From Liolophura sinensis (Eukaryota; Mollusca; Polyplacophora; Chitonida; Chitonidae): a DNA stretch of 64,000 nt. Shown piece after piece: positions 1 through 12,345 of this stretch; position 1 is the first letter of the stretch; every line of letters begins with the position of its first letter. The notes under the pieces were generated by a model, which saw nothing but the letters and a program-made list of their open reading frames with translations, searched no databases and was not told the origin of the DNA. The position numbers and the translations under genes are program-made. The DNA is taken from positions 31,109,385 through 31,173,384 of the forward strand of contig NC_088295.1 of NCBI RefSeq assembly GCF_032854445.1, written 5' to 3'.

Positions 1-2120
1 ATTTCAGGCTCTTAAAGAATTAGCAGAGCTCTAGACATCATCAAAGACTTTTGGAAAACTTACTAGTGTTAGTTTCTCAGAACCACATATGGGAGCATAC
101 TGTATTTTTCAGGCAAATGTCATTTTAAGAACCATTAGGGTTTCTGTCATGATTCTTGAGTGAATAGGAGTGAGCAGGTTGAACTCTAAGGCAGATATGC
201 CATATTCAGTGTACGCAGTGCCGAAACTAATTATTCCACCTGGAATATGCAGTATAACTTTTGTGATTAAATTCTGGTATTATGGCCTCCCCACTGGTCA
301 TTCAGAATGACTTCCTATCCTGATTTACATTCGGTTTGAGATTGGACATGATTAGACTGATGTGAAGATCTAATGAGAATTTGAAAAAATTACTATCACA
401 TTTTCATACAAAACTGTTCATTGAAATAATTTTAAAAATAAAAGAAATAGTGGTGACTGTTGTCAGCAAACTGTTCCTCTGGCAGGTCATATGATCAGCT
501 ATTTTCAGTGTTGCTTGCATTGGGAGTTCACAAGCTGACAAGCATACTTCTCTAGTTAGTTATGCAATAGTTGTGAACAGTTGTCTATATACTGACATCC
601 TGGAGTAACACCTTGAGTGACATTGATGGTTCAATTTATGCCTAATTGATTTCCCTTGTTTATGTTTATGGAAGCATGTTTGTCCTCTCTGTATCTTAAG
701 GCTTCATTAAAGAATTTCCTAGCTCCCCCCACCCTCCACCCCCCACCCCTCAACCTCTACCCAGTCGCAGCCATCTTCACTTTAATGTTTTTGGTCTTGC
801 CAGATGATCTTTCGTTTGATGACAGGTTTGTAATAAATTTCCTGATAACAGTTAAGGGACATGATGATATGCATTGTACACCATGTAGTGCCGTTGGCTA
901 ATTGGAAGAGAGATTGCTATATATTGTGAGGTGCCAGAGTGCTGGCTGTTGTACCAAAATATCAAAGTTAATTTGGCCATTAGCTTGCACCTTGCCATGT
1001 TCAGAATACAGGGAAGTTGAAGCGTGTTGGTATTTCTCCCCAATCAGCGCTTTGATGTGTCATCAATTCACCTGGCCTGTACATGCATCTCAGTCAAGCC
1101 AACATCTGTATGGCTAACGGCGGTATACAGATGTCGGCTTTATGTCACAAGCCCACACGACTTGCTTTTCTGGTTCTCTGTCTTTATTAGTACATTGAGA
1201 TACACCCAGACTAGCCTATTATTCTGTAAAATAGTAGTTTTGTTCATGTATCTGTAGATACATATATTATAACCTGATATCAGATTGATCTGTTGTCTGT
1301 TGACCTTGAGGTAATCTGCGTTGCCTCGCGTTACAGACTCTGATCTGATGTGAGGAGATAGTAATCATATCTATACCATTGCTAAGATATGCCAGGCTAG
1401 TCATCTACACGTGTGCAACAGTAAGTAGAATTTTGACATGGATCAGGTAGATACCAGACACTTGTAGAACATATATGTACTTGTACTGTATGTCATTTCA
1501 AAAGATTGTTCAAAGTTTGTTTAAAGAATTCTTAAATTTCTCCTCAGCTGTACATGAAAGTTATGTTGGTGAAAGTGTGCTTTTCCAGCGGTGAAAGATA
1601 CAGTTTGGGTCACTGTTTGCCTTGTAACTAGACTTGAGTGTATGTTGTACAAATTCATGTTTCTTTCACCAGATATGTATTTTTTGGTTTCCTCATGTGT
1701 ACATAATACCTATAAATGCATAGAAAATAATGTATTGTGTGGTATTCTAGGTGTATTTTACAGGTGTTTTTGATTGAGCGAGTGCTTGAGGTTTAACACC
1801 AGACTTAACAATTTTTCAGTCATGACGAGGAAGGAATCCTTAGAGTGCATGTAATGTGCCTCCTTGTTGCAGGACGGATTTCCACTGCTCTTTTATCTAG
1901 TGCTGCTTCACTGAGACTACAGGTGTTTTGAAATCTTAACAGATAATATTTCATCAGTGTGCCCATGAGCAATGTGTAATGAATCAAATGTCTGATGTAA
2001 ACCAGGCTCCATTTTGTACCAGCAGTAGATATTAAGATTAACTTAGAATTCAGTTTTAAGTGCCCAAAATAGTACAAATTTTCTGTGGAAAAAAGCATTG
2101 CTTGTTCAAGACCTTTGAGA

Positions 2121-2206
2121 TGGAAACCCACGACCATCTGCAGGTTGCTGACAGAAATTCCCACATTCAGGAATTGAGGAAGCCAGCATGAGCTGGACTT
2201 GAACTT
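2121..2206 (-). repeat. Partial tRNA-derived SINE (family A)
   Basis: This fragment reads as the reverse complement of the middle of the SINE seen in full at 49088-49350. It keeps the AACCCACGACCATCTGCAGG-like segment, the GCCAGCATGAGCTGGACTTG block and the B-box side, and has lost both ends. Confidence 0.7.
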
Positions 2207-3287
2207 TATAGCTGGGGAATCCAGCGCTTAATTTGTTTGGTGTGGGTGTTACATGTGTACCTTGTGAACTGTAATCTACATACAGATATTTCAGGATTTG
2301 CGTAGTGGTCAGCATACTTGAGAAATTTGAGAGTAATGCGGAATGGTTGTTTGTGAAGGTGCCATTTCAGTAGGGATTTTACTGTAGATACATGTAGGTA
2401 TACGACATGTCAAGCATTGTGACAAATGATATCTGCATATGTACGTGAGGAAATTTACCGGCACTGTAGACTGAATACTCAATAGTGACCAGTGTATGTG
2501 ATCTTACCCGAATGAAAAAAAAGATGAATGGAAGTAAGATTAAGACAAATCTTTTTGAAGTGTGTAAACAAGGTATGTAATCTGAGGGTAATCTGATTAT
2601 TTGTAGAATATGTAACAGCCTCTGTGTTTGGACCTAAAACTAGGCCTGTATTTCTCAATATTTTGATATGTTCTTCAACTTGTGTCCCATAATACATCTG
2701 TGTGTTTAGTGGTAACCAGAACATGTGCAAGCGTATTTATACTGTACAGGAATGTTTTGTTAACTGGGTGTTGTGTTTGAAGTAGTATGAACGGCCTTCA
2801 CATGTAATTTACATCCATATGTATGTATAAATAATAAGTGATATGACATTGTGGATATATAAATGTTATTGTTCTTATATGCTGTTTATTTGTCAATCTA
2901 TACATTATCACTTTCATTGTTTTCACGTATTTTTGAACACCTGCTAAAATCAGAGTTATTTTATTATTATTAAATTATTTCCTATGATTCAGGATCTGGA
3001 GTCAGTTTCAGATAATATATCTGTTTGGTTTATCTTGTATTTAGGCCATGTCTGATAGTTTTACCTGTGATTAGTGTGAAGCTAAGCCGGAGTTTTCACA
3101 TGCATATGCATATACAGTTTCAGTTGTCTTATACAGGGTCTTCTAAAAGCCCTTTTCAACGACTCTTTGGAAAAATTTCTAACGAACTTAGATCAAAATG
3201 AAATTAAATGATGGTTTACCTTTCTTCAGCGGTTGCATACTTCATTCTTTTCTTTTTGAAGAACCCATTCAGATATGAATTGTATAA

Positions 3288-3428
3288 TTTTTCCTATTTG
3301 ATATACCATAGTAATGCTGTCATGTGCATGGAGCCTTACTTTTTCCTATTTGATATACCATTTTAATGCTCTCATGGGCTTGGAGCCTTACTTTTTCCTA
3401 TTTGATATACCATTGTAATGCTGCCATA
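3288..3428 (+). repeat. Short tandem repeat, about 53-bp unit, three copies
   Basis: The phrase TTTTTCCTATTTGATATACC recurs at about 3289, 3341 and 3393, each time followed by a diverged TAATGCTNTCATG segment and, in the first two copies, GGAGCCTTAC. No coding potential is seen. Confidence 0.75.
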
Positions 3429-4504
3429 TTTTTTTTCAAGATAAAAAATATATAAAAAAATCACAAACAAAAAGAGTAAGAACTACAGAAAAAAATCTGA
3501 ATGTGACTTCTGTAATATTTTTGAAGACAGTGAAGTGAAAGGTGTATAGGATGATGAGCTGGTAGCCATCTAATAGGAGAGTCCAGGCTTAGTACTGGTG
3601 GACATATTACACACAGACGATTGCAGGGATTGTCTGGGGGTAGGGTGGACTCTAGCTGAACTCTAAGTTGTCCATGTGAGGAGCGGGTGACTCCCAGCTG
3701 GTAGGGAGGTGGCCAGGAAGGTGGTTTGTCAGATTGAATCTGCCTGACTTGGGTGGCAGCTGTCGGCAAGCCTTATTCAATTGCACTAACCTACTTACAT
3801 ATACATCATGGTGCACTCCTACTATATTTCCATGACACCTATCATTTCAAATAATGTATATTGAAAGTGGCTGAAGTGGCTGTACACTGGCACTAGTGTC
3901 TATGACTTGAAGAGGCTAAAAATCAAAAGAATGCAATAAGTCTTTTTTTTCTATTAATAAAGTTGTATTTTCTTATCTGTCTGAATAAAAAAGAATATGA
4001 CATAGATGTGTTTCTGAATTTTAAGAAGTATATCATAAATCATTACAGAAGCAGTAATTTAAAATGAAATTAATTGCACAGACTAACAAATTTGGAAGAC
4101 AATGTAGTTTATCACTTGGTATAATGTCCGTTTTTCTCTTTATCTTAACTGTAGGGACATAGTCCATCATGATAAAGAACATATAAAGTATCTCCATTCA
4201 ATACAACAGGTGTTGCCAATGTTAGGTTCGCTGTCACATACTTTAATTTCATCACCCTAAACGGTGCAGGATCAATATCCGTGTGTACATTTTCCAGGTC
4301 CATTTAGCGCTGGTTGTATGGATACAGTGAAGAGTTCAGACTGAAGTACCAACATTTTTGCCAAATGACATGCATTATAAACTCTTGTAACCTTTACTGC
4401 CAACCTTTGAGCATAGTTAAAAAATTTAAGGTGCCATTCAGTGTGGCACTGGGATCTCAACTGATTCTTATTGCTGTTACAAGCACTCTTCAGTGGCACT
4501 GTTG

Positions 4505-5118
4505 TCCTTCATTGACCTCAGCTGGTTCTAGGTGCCACTACAGTCTCTCAGTGACCTCAACCGGCCCTAGGTGCCACTACACTTTTTCAGTGACCTCAAC
4601 TGGCCCTAGGTGCCACTACACTTTCTCAGTGACCTCAACCGGCCCTAGGTGCCACTACAGTCTCTCAGTGACCTCAACCGGCCCTAGTTGCCACTACAGT
4701 CTCTCAGTTACCTCAACCGGCTCTAGGTGCCACTACAGTATCTCAGTGACCTAAACCGGCCCTAGGTGCCACTACACTTTTTCAGTGACCTCAACTGGCT
4801 CTAGGTGCCACTACAGTCTCTCAGTGACCTCAACTGGCTCTAGGTGCCACTACAGTCTCTCAGTGACCTCAACAGGCCCTAAGTGCCACTACAGTCTCTC
4901 AGTGACCTCAACCTGCCTTAGGTGCCACTACAGTCTCTCAGTGACCTCAACAGGCCCTAGGTGCCACTACAGTCTCTCAGTGACCTCAACTGGCCCTAGG
5001 TGCCACTACAGTCTCTCAGTGACCTCAACCGGCCTTAGGTGCCACTACAGTCTCTCAGTGACCTCAACAGGCCCTAAGTGCCACTACAGTTTCTCAGTGA
5101 CCTCAACTGGTCCTTAGT
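4505..5118 (+). repeat. 39-bp minisatellite, about 15 copies
   Basis: The unit contains CAGTGACCTCAACYGGCCCT followed by AGGTGCCACTACAGTCTCT, and its CACTAC core recurs every 39 bp from 4531 to 5077. Because 39 is a multiple of three, one forward frame stays open across the array and would encode a 13-residue repeat (SVTSTGPRCHYSL). The frame is broken once by a C-to-A change that makes TAA at 4752-4754. No splice sites, signal peptide or homologous domain mark it as a gene, so it is annotated as a minisatellite. Confidence 0.9.
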
Positions 5119-5579
5119 TCCAGTACAGTCTTTTGGGCTGAGGTGCATAAATCATTTCATGACCACATATGTGTAGGCATTTGTGCTGCCTCAGGTGCAC
5201 TTTTACAAAAACCAGGTCATAGTGCCATGAACCTTTGTACAGTGTTTGTCCACATGCTCTAAGACCACTTGCACTATGACTTTGGCCTCACTGCCTTAGG
5301 GAGCCATATATTGCCAGTCCAGCCAGTCAGTGGTCTTAACTGACCGTGAGATCATAAGAACGCAATCATTTCATAAAACAGAACATGAAAACAAAAAATT
5401 GACTATGTCATTGATGCTGAAACATACTGTTTGAACTAATCACACCGATCCTGTATACATGTAGATCATCTGTATACATGTAGATACTACATATTGCTCT
5501 ATACCTACTGACCAAACCTGAAACACATTTTATTAACTCATAATGCAAGTGCATTTATCGCAACAAGGATTATGTTTAG

Positions 5580-5825
5580 TCGGGGCCTCCGTGGCTCAGT
5601 TGGGTAGCCCGCTAGTGCAGCGTAATGACCCAGAAGCCTCTCACCAATGCGGTTGCTGTGAGTTCAAGACCAGCTCATGCTGGCTTCCTTTCCAGGCGTA
5701 CCTGATAAGGTCTGCTAGCAATATGACTGGCAGTATATGTCCTTCCACCATAATGCTGGGTGCCGTCACATAAGTGAAATATTCTTGAGGACAACGTAAA
5801 ACCCCAATCAAATAAATAAATAAAA
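5580..5825 (+). mobile_element. Full-length tRNA-derived SINE (family A)
   Basis: The head has a pol III A-box-like segment (GTGGCTCAGTTGGGTAGC) and a B-box-like segment (GAGTTCAAGACC). The conserved body includes CAGCTCATGCTGGCTTCCTT and an ATAAGTGAAATATTCTTGAG segment, and it ends in an (AAAT)n tail near 5810-5825. The same order is found in the other family A copies in this window. It is non-autonomous and has no protein product. Confidence 0.85.
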
Positions 5826-6412
5826 CATGTTTCATGTACATGTAACTATGCAATCTTGGACAATTGAAATCATAAAAATAACTAAGCCTGATCTTATAAA
5901 GCTCCTTAGTTGTCTTTAACAGGTTACCGAATTTGGTCGCATGACTGAGATGAGGTCAACTTGGCACGTGTTTGGTTTCTAGTACATTATCTGCATGTAA
6001 ATAAGGATGGAGTTGTTCAATAATGTAGCAGAAAACTTTCATTCTAGTTCAGCTTACACCAGTGTCTAGTTATCTATCGCAAAGATGTTTGAAGATATTT
6101 TTTTTTAAAAATTAATAAACTACTGTTGATTTATTAAGAAAGCATGTAGACAATTAAATTAGAGTTTAGATGGAGTTCATGTTGAGCCAGTTTTGTACAG
6201 GAGGGTTTCTTTTTTGAGGGGAGGAAATTGTTTCATTATTAATATTGTGGCACACATCTGTTTTGCCTATATGACAAGAACAAATTGTGTTTTGTTTCAT
6301 TTGTTGTGCTTACCATGGAATGTAATGTAATATTTTTATGCCAAATTTCAAAAATGTTTAAAATGAAGGCATTGAAAACAGCATTTTGCAATATTTTGAT
6401 TTGTATAATATC

Positions 6413-6454
6413 ATATACATATATATAATATATATAAAATATATATATATATAT
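6413..6454. repeat. AT dinucleotide microsatellite
   Basis: Alternating TATATA runs with a few interruptions form a self-complementary tract. Confidence 0.9.
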
Positions 6455-9114
6455 GTTATGTGCCCTTAATTCCATCGCAGTGAAACTGAAGGGAGACTTA
6501 TAGCTGTCACTTTTCCTGTTTGCCACTCATGCTTTCGTCATAAGCCATATCCTATCAATATTTCAACATTTATTCATTGTCAGGTCTAGTTGTTTCACTG
6601 TAAAATTTGTTGTTTTTCGTTGTATAGTGTGAGATTTCCAGTTGTGTAAGTTACAAGTGAGTACATATGTGTCTTGACAGTACACTAAATTGTGGGACCC
6701 CTTTCCGTGCTTGTAAAGTTGACATCTTGGCATTTCCCTTTGCCCATGGGCTTTATGAATCATGTGAGGATGAAGCTGTCAAGATGAGCGAGGGGTGAGA
6801 AGGTTATGGTCTGGGTCACTGGGTACAGTCTGTGCGCCCAGGAAAATCCCGTTCTGGGCTAACCACAAAGTCATGAAATCAAAGGTAATTGATGAAGCGT
6901 TTTGCAAGTCACTGTAAGCTTGTCAACATTGTCAGGGAGCTGGGGACCTTTTTCTCAAAGATCTCTAATAGATGTTCTGAAGACATGGGTGTTAATGCAT
7001 TGGATGTCAGGTACATCACATTTGAATACATAAATAAGAAACTACGGATGATTCATACATTTCAGAATTTTTCTTACTGGTTTGAAAAAGTATTTGCTTT
7101 TTAAAAGCTGAACTTTTGTACATGTATTTACTTTTTGCTTGGCTGACCGCATAAGCTTGGATTATCTTGTCGTCTGGAAATTGTGCTGTGATTTGTCAGT
7201 GTCGGAGATGTTTTGCTCTTTGTTTTGACAGAACAGTTGCTCTTTGGTCTGTGGTATTTGTATCAGTGCATGCATGATTATGGAGATCAAGCATTGTGAC
7301 AGTGTTATTACAGACTGTTCACCTTGTCATGTGAATCTCTTTGAGACCACTTCATTGCATTGGGTCACTTCAGATACATTTTTGCATGTTTTTGTCAAAA
7401 CATTTATTTTTTATTTTTTGAAAATGTACCTTTTCTAGTAAAAGGAAATAGTTTATTCATGCATTCTGTGTGTGAAAAAGATATTAAATGCAGGCTTTGT
7501 ACAATTTTAAATGTTAAGAAATTCAAGTTTGAATGTAAACGCATAGAATTTTATAGAGGAGTGGTTTGCTTCCCCCAGAACTTTGATACCATTGGTGCGT
7601 GTTATGCATGTGCGTCAATAAGTACCTTGTACATGTAGGTATGAATGTACATGAATATAAAGGTGCATATGAAAGCTTTCAAGTGGCTAGACCTCTTTGT
7701 GTACATGCAGCAGTTTGGATATCAGCCCTGTAAACAGCAAGGAAGTTGTGGTTAAGTCTGAGACCACAGGCTAGTAGTAAATACATGTGTAGTGGAGCAG
7801 GGTTGTGGTTGGGTGTGAGGGAACGCCAAACCGTCACAGGAAAAACTCAGCCTACACTCATAGTGTTATTGTGCTGGTTAGAGGAAGGTCTGGCTCTGTC
7901 TGTTAGAAATGAGTAGAGGTTTTCCATGTCAACATACCATAGACTTCACATCACCTCAGAGGTAAAGGCAGATTTTTTGTGTTTGTTTCATATTATTTGA
8001 TGTCATGGTGAAGGAATTTTAAGTTTAAAACTCATTTTGTGTTTGTCATGTTTTTTGGCTTGTTTGTCCAATGAAGTGACAAGTATGGGTTTACTTTGTT
8101 ATGAGGAAGGGTTTTGTTTAGCACAGACACAAAATAGACTGCACAGGTACAAAATAGACTGCACATAATCACATTTATCTTGATCCTCCATCTTAAACAG
8201 GTGCCCAATATGACATTTGCTGCTATTCAACCATGTGGTATGTGCGCTATTCAACCATGTGGTATGTGCACAGCTAAAATGAAATATAGCAGAGTAAGAG
8301 GATGTCTGTGTTTTTGTTACATAATAGATATACATGTGGAATTAGCCACAGCTTAGCCCAGTGCCGAGGTCCTTGTTACCTCCCCTGTTCCAGTATCTTT
8401 TACCACCTTAAAAACTTTAGCTAATTTTTCATTGGCCAAGACTGTGAGAAGAGAGCAGTTGTCTGTGAGTTCTTGCATTGCAGAAGTACAATGTCTGTAC
8501 TATGGGAAACTGGGCCTCACATTAACAGTGAAGGAATTGCTTGTGGCTGGAAATTCTGTGTTTTTTATACGAGACAGTCTTCTTTTCACTTTGAGGAAAA
8601 AGGTTGGGTTGAGCCGAGGACTGTGAGTCTGATAGTGGTAATACTGTTAATTAGATCCTACCTTGCTAAGGTTAGGCCTAGTGACGGATTAGTGATTGAC
8701 TTCCACTATAAATACATGTAGCAGATCTGTGTGGAAAATGAGGCTGTCTTAAGTTGAAAATAAAGTTTTAACAGACAATGAGAGAAAGACTTGAACAGCA
8801 ATACTGCATCTGGACTAAGCCTCAGCTGTACTTTCTTCCTGTGTTAGCGTTTAAATTAAAGCTACAGGTGAAAGAAATGACGTCACCATAGTTTTATGGC
8901 TTTGAATCCTGAAAGTTTGATCTCTCCCACCTAAGTTGAGAATTACAATATTGCATGTGTGACAAGCTCACAATAATGCTGTGTATTATGAAGGTTATCA
9001 CCTTCTACAGTGATGAATTACCAAACTCTGCTCCGGGCTGACACGGTCTACCATGAAATAATGAAAATCGATAGTGCAATAAAATGGCAAGTGTCTGTTT
9101 TTGTATTTTTGCAG

Positions 9115-9378
9115 AGCTCTGCGGCCAGTTATGAAACAGCAATAATTGGGGAAGCGCATGGTCTGGTGACAGACATGCTGGCTGACAGCAGTTTACCTCC
9201 GCACATTGTGAGCGGGCCTTAGGGGCGGTCAGCAACCTACTGAAACCCCCAGAGAACCACAGCCACGTGCATAAGCCCAAGGTGAGCCCGCTGGTCTCGC
9301 TCACCGAGTCCTCTAGCTATGGCTCAGACAGCGGAGGACTTACCTTACACAGGAGAGAGGCCCTCCTCATTACCAAAG
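9115..9378 (+). CDS. PDE3: PDE3 exon a: conserved N-terminal regulatory segment, frame-disrupted
   Basis: This is the first recognisable exon of a PDE3-type cyclic nucleotide phosphodiesterase, which hydrolyses cAMP and cGMP. The family is membrane-associated through an N-terminal hydrophobic region not seen here. The exon follows a TATTTTTGCAG acceptor and ends at AAAG|GTAAGT. It opens with GEAHGLVTDMLADSSLPPH, characteristic of the region upstream of the catalytic domain. An in-frame TAG follows at 9220-9222. The homologous protein then resumes two bases out of frame (AVSNLL, then VHKPKVSPLVSLTESS) and returns to the original frame near 9333 (EDLPYTGERPSSLPK), which joins exon b correctly. 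The net surplus is three bases. I read this as a real exon with clustered sequence errors or recent damage. Confidence 0.85.
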
Positions 9379-11727
9379 GTAAGTCCATGTCCGAACAATT
9401 CAAACAAGTTTTCAGTAAAAACTGAAGTGGTTGTATCAAAGGTATTATTTCAAGGCCTTTGTGTGCTACAAATATATATTTACACACAAAACTTTTGAGA
9501 TGGCTTTATGATGATTACACCAAAAAAAAAAAAAAAGGAAAATTAGGCTTTAGCAATGCAGTAGAATTAAAGCAACCAAAATATTAACAATCTCTTAACC
9601 CCTGATTAGATCTACGTGAATGTATTGCACATATATATTCTTTTTTTATGCATGGCTGTACAGTGATACAGTGATTGTGAAAAAAAGCCTTTAGCTGTAA
9701 ACTTATATTAAAACAGAAGATTCAGAATCACTTAACCCCAGATGAGAGATATACAGGTACATGATTGCAATTATACTTGTACCTTCTCTTTTGTTCACAA
9801 CTTAAGATATGAGACTGGTCAGAAGAATTTCAGTTTGGTACTACAGAGTAGTTGAGTTGTATATGAGGCAATCTGTATAGCTTAAAACAACTTTAAGTAT
9901 ATTTAATTTGATGAAATCACAGTCTTTAGCCTGGCCTACTATATCGATCTTACGACTGAGAGCAAGAGGGTTTTGGGGAATTGGAATCATCTCAGAGCAT
10001 CCGATCTATGCAGACTTGCGATTAAAAAAAACTCTTAGCTTAGCAGTTGAACATATTCTACCTTTCTGCAACTCGAAACATCTAGTTCCATGATCTTAGT
10101 TGCTCACGATGACAAAGTTCCGTCAAACTGCAAATTAGACTTGCCAGATATAGACTTTGTCAATTGGACCCAGTCCCTTTTGATTGCAAGTCAACTTTGC
10201 CCAGCTTTATACCATAGTTTACAGCTAGCTTTTGGTGAAGAAAAAAAATGATCGGTTTTGATGTTGAGACTGGATGAAATCTAATGGATGTAAGTCAAAA
10301 TTTATTTCGTCTGTTAGATTGCAAATTAAAGGGAGCAGTCACCATTAGAATTTGAAATTGTAATTTTGTCAGTGAATGAGCATTGTCTTATCTCTTCATC
10401 TGTCTTTTAACAAAGTTATTTCATGCTCAGTAAAAACATCATAACTTCAGTTGGAAACTAACCAACTACAGCATAGAACGATTGTGTGGGATATTCCATG
10501 AGGTTTGTGGGGGGGTGGGGGGGGGCTTGGGGTATCAGATAGTAATGTTTCTGATTAGAGCAATGAAGTAACGATTGTGTGGGGTATTCCATGAGGTTTG
10601 TGGGGGTGGGGGGCTTGGGGTATCAGATAGTAATGTTTCTGATTGGAGCAATGAAGTAAGGGATTAACAGGTCAGTAGGGCCTATTATGAGCAATTAGAT
10701 AATAGGTGAACAGGTTTTCTTTTGTTTTATTGTTATTTTGTTTCATGTTTTTTTTGTCCATCAGCGTATGAAACAATCAGCCGCCAGCTAGATGAACAAG
10801 CAGTTTACCTATGTGTTCACATTAACCTCTATTGTCTAGTTTTAGAGACATGAACAGCTGTGTGCATTTCCATTAAATCTGCTTGTCTCTCCGCTGAGGA
10901 AATCGGTGTGATTTTCATAAATGATATTTACGTGTGCATTTGAATGAAAAATAGCTGATTCTAGGATTTTATTGTTGAGAGATAACTGTTGCCATAACAA
11001 AAGAGAACAGGTGCTAATGCTAGACATTCACCTCTAGACTTAATGCAAAATATGCCATAACACAAAAGTACATTAACGTTCTGCTGTCCTTGAACAGTTG
11101 TACAGAGTGTGTACATAGTCCTGAAAATTTGGGGTTTAAACCATTTAAACTTTAGTCAGGCTGATTATTAAGCAAAAAGTCTGAACAATGCCTGTCGGTA
11201 TGTTTATTGTTAAGGATTTTCTGCCCTAGGTAAAATTTGTATGGACTCACACTTAGTCTAGACTACTTTTATAGAATAACAGGTGACACCATATATAATA
11301 AAATATGACACCATTTGAAAGCTCACAGCTGTAGCATCAATTAGCATGCTGACATAGTTTTGCATGACACATATATACATGTACTTACATATATAAAAGG
11401 AAGCTGGCACCATGTACATATGTACAAAGAATGTCAAGTTTATGTCCATTAATCTTCAGCTTTTTTACATCTTCGCAGGTAATGTAAATGAGGTGTGTGG
11501 AGGAGTAAACAGAAGTATTTGAGTGTGGGTTTAGATTTGTACAAAGTTTAACATCTTGTGCGATAGGCCTATGTCATGCAAACATTCAGATATTTTCAGG
11601 AACTCTGTAAGCCATCTTGACTGAAGAAGTGTTGGTTTTCCAGTCTGCCAGAGTTGGTCTCTATAAAGGAAGACCTGTTACAAAAGAAATTTTAGGTCAC
11701 CTGACTAACGGATGTTGTTGTTTTCAG
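9379..11727 (+). other. PDE3 intron a-b
   Basis: This noncoding intron runs from a GTAAGT donor to a TTGTTTTCAG acceptor. It holds poly(A) runs, a G-rich tandem duplication at 10478-10659 and no further exon that I can support. Confidence 0.75.
10478..10659 (+). repeat. 93-bp tandem duplication containing a long G tract
   Basis: Two copies start at 10478 and 10571 with ACGATTGTGTGGGRTATTCC. Each carries a G-run of (G)5-9 T (G)6-9 CTTGGGG form, then TATCAGATAGTAATGTTTCT. They differ mainly in G-run length and a few bases, pointing to a recent duplication. Confidence 0.9.
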
Positions 11728-12345
11728 AGATTACGGAGGAGTCTCCCGCCCAGCTTGATACGGCGGATGTCCACAAGTACATGGACGACGACAACGTCTG
11801 CCACGGGCATGCCCACTCTAGAACCAGAGCCATGTCGGTTGCGTAGCTCAAGTTTTCGACACCCTCGCGACAGTACGCCCAGCTCAAGCCCGACGGGTAG
11901 CCGTAGCAACAGTCCCTCACCCAGCTCCCCGACAACGGTCACCTTGACCATCCCCAAGTCAAGGTCATTCTCAGTGGCCTCCCCATCCACACACAATCTG
12001 CCACCTAGTCAGAAGAGACTCGTCCGCAAAAGTGTGGGGTTCGCTCCCTTGAACACAGACCTTAAGCCCGACACATTTAAACCAGTCAGCCCCCTGGTAG
12101 GAGGAGATGGTGTCCACACGGGAGACAGCAGTAAAACGTACCCGACCTCAGCCAAAGATGCTCAAAGTGTTTCGGTGAAAAGACTGAACGTTACGTCAGA
12201 CTATGAGAGTAACGACTCTCCGAGCAGTAGTGATCATAGTGACAATGTGCTCACAGGAGAGGACCTGGTGGGATCCCCGCCCAAAAAGCTCATCTGTAGA
12301 AATGATATTAACCCCCTCGTTCACAAACCCGCAATTTCTTCTTCG
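11728..12345 (+). CDS. PDE3: PDE3 exon b: kinase-target and Ser-rich linker
   Basis: The exon begins after GTTGTTTTCAG in phase 0 and ends at a GTACGT donor, giving 206 codons. It opens with [20 protein letters not shown] followed by [15 protein letters not shown], the most conserved non-catalytic block of PDE3 proteins. In the family this block is a substrate of basic-directed kinases and a 14-3-3 binding site. The RRMS and KSRSFS motifs fit that. The rest is low-complexity and rich in Ser, Pro and Thr, with a [17 protein letters not shown] segment near the end that also matches PDE3. The upstream open frame back to 11617 is intron sequence. Confidence 0.93.

Larger units (their letters stand above)
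1..9114 (+). other. Noncoding stretch upstream of the first PDE3 exon seen
   Basis: No exon can be supported in these 9 kb. The next feature is a PDE3 exon that opens in the middle of the protein, so this is most likely the 3' part of a large intron separating it from the exons for the membrane-anchored N-terminus. The stretch holds a partial SINE near 2121-2206, a three-copy repeat at 3288-3428, a 39-bp minisatellite at 4505-5118, a full SINE at 5580-5825 and an AT tract near 6413-6454. The short open frames here lack splice-bounded or family-like structure. Confidence 0.5.

Noticed and set aside
3461-3769. Minus-strand open frame of 102 codons
   Set aside because: There is no splice context, no family resemblance and a composition like the adjacent noncoding DNA.
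4505-5118. Array of short repeats that might be taken for a CRISPR
   Set aside because: The units are directly tandem without unique spacers, in a eukaryotic genome.
5580-5660. A tRNA gene, from A- and B-box motifs
   Set aside because: The boxes belong to the head of a SINE repeated across the window. No cloverleaf with intact acceptor stem is apparent.
9208-9222. A 15-base GT...AG segment that would remove the in-frame stop in PDE3 exon a
   Set aside because: It is far too short for a spliceosomal intron, and its removal does not restore the downstream frame.
11617-11727. Extending PDE3 exon b upstream to an ATG-like start
   Set aside because: A clear TTTTCAG acceptor at 11727 coincides with the start of similarity to PDE3. 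The upstream part has none.
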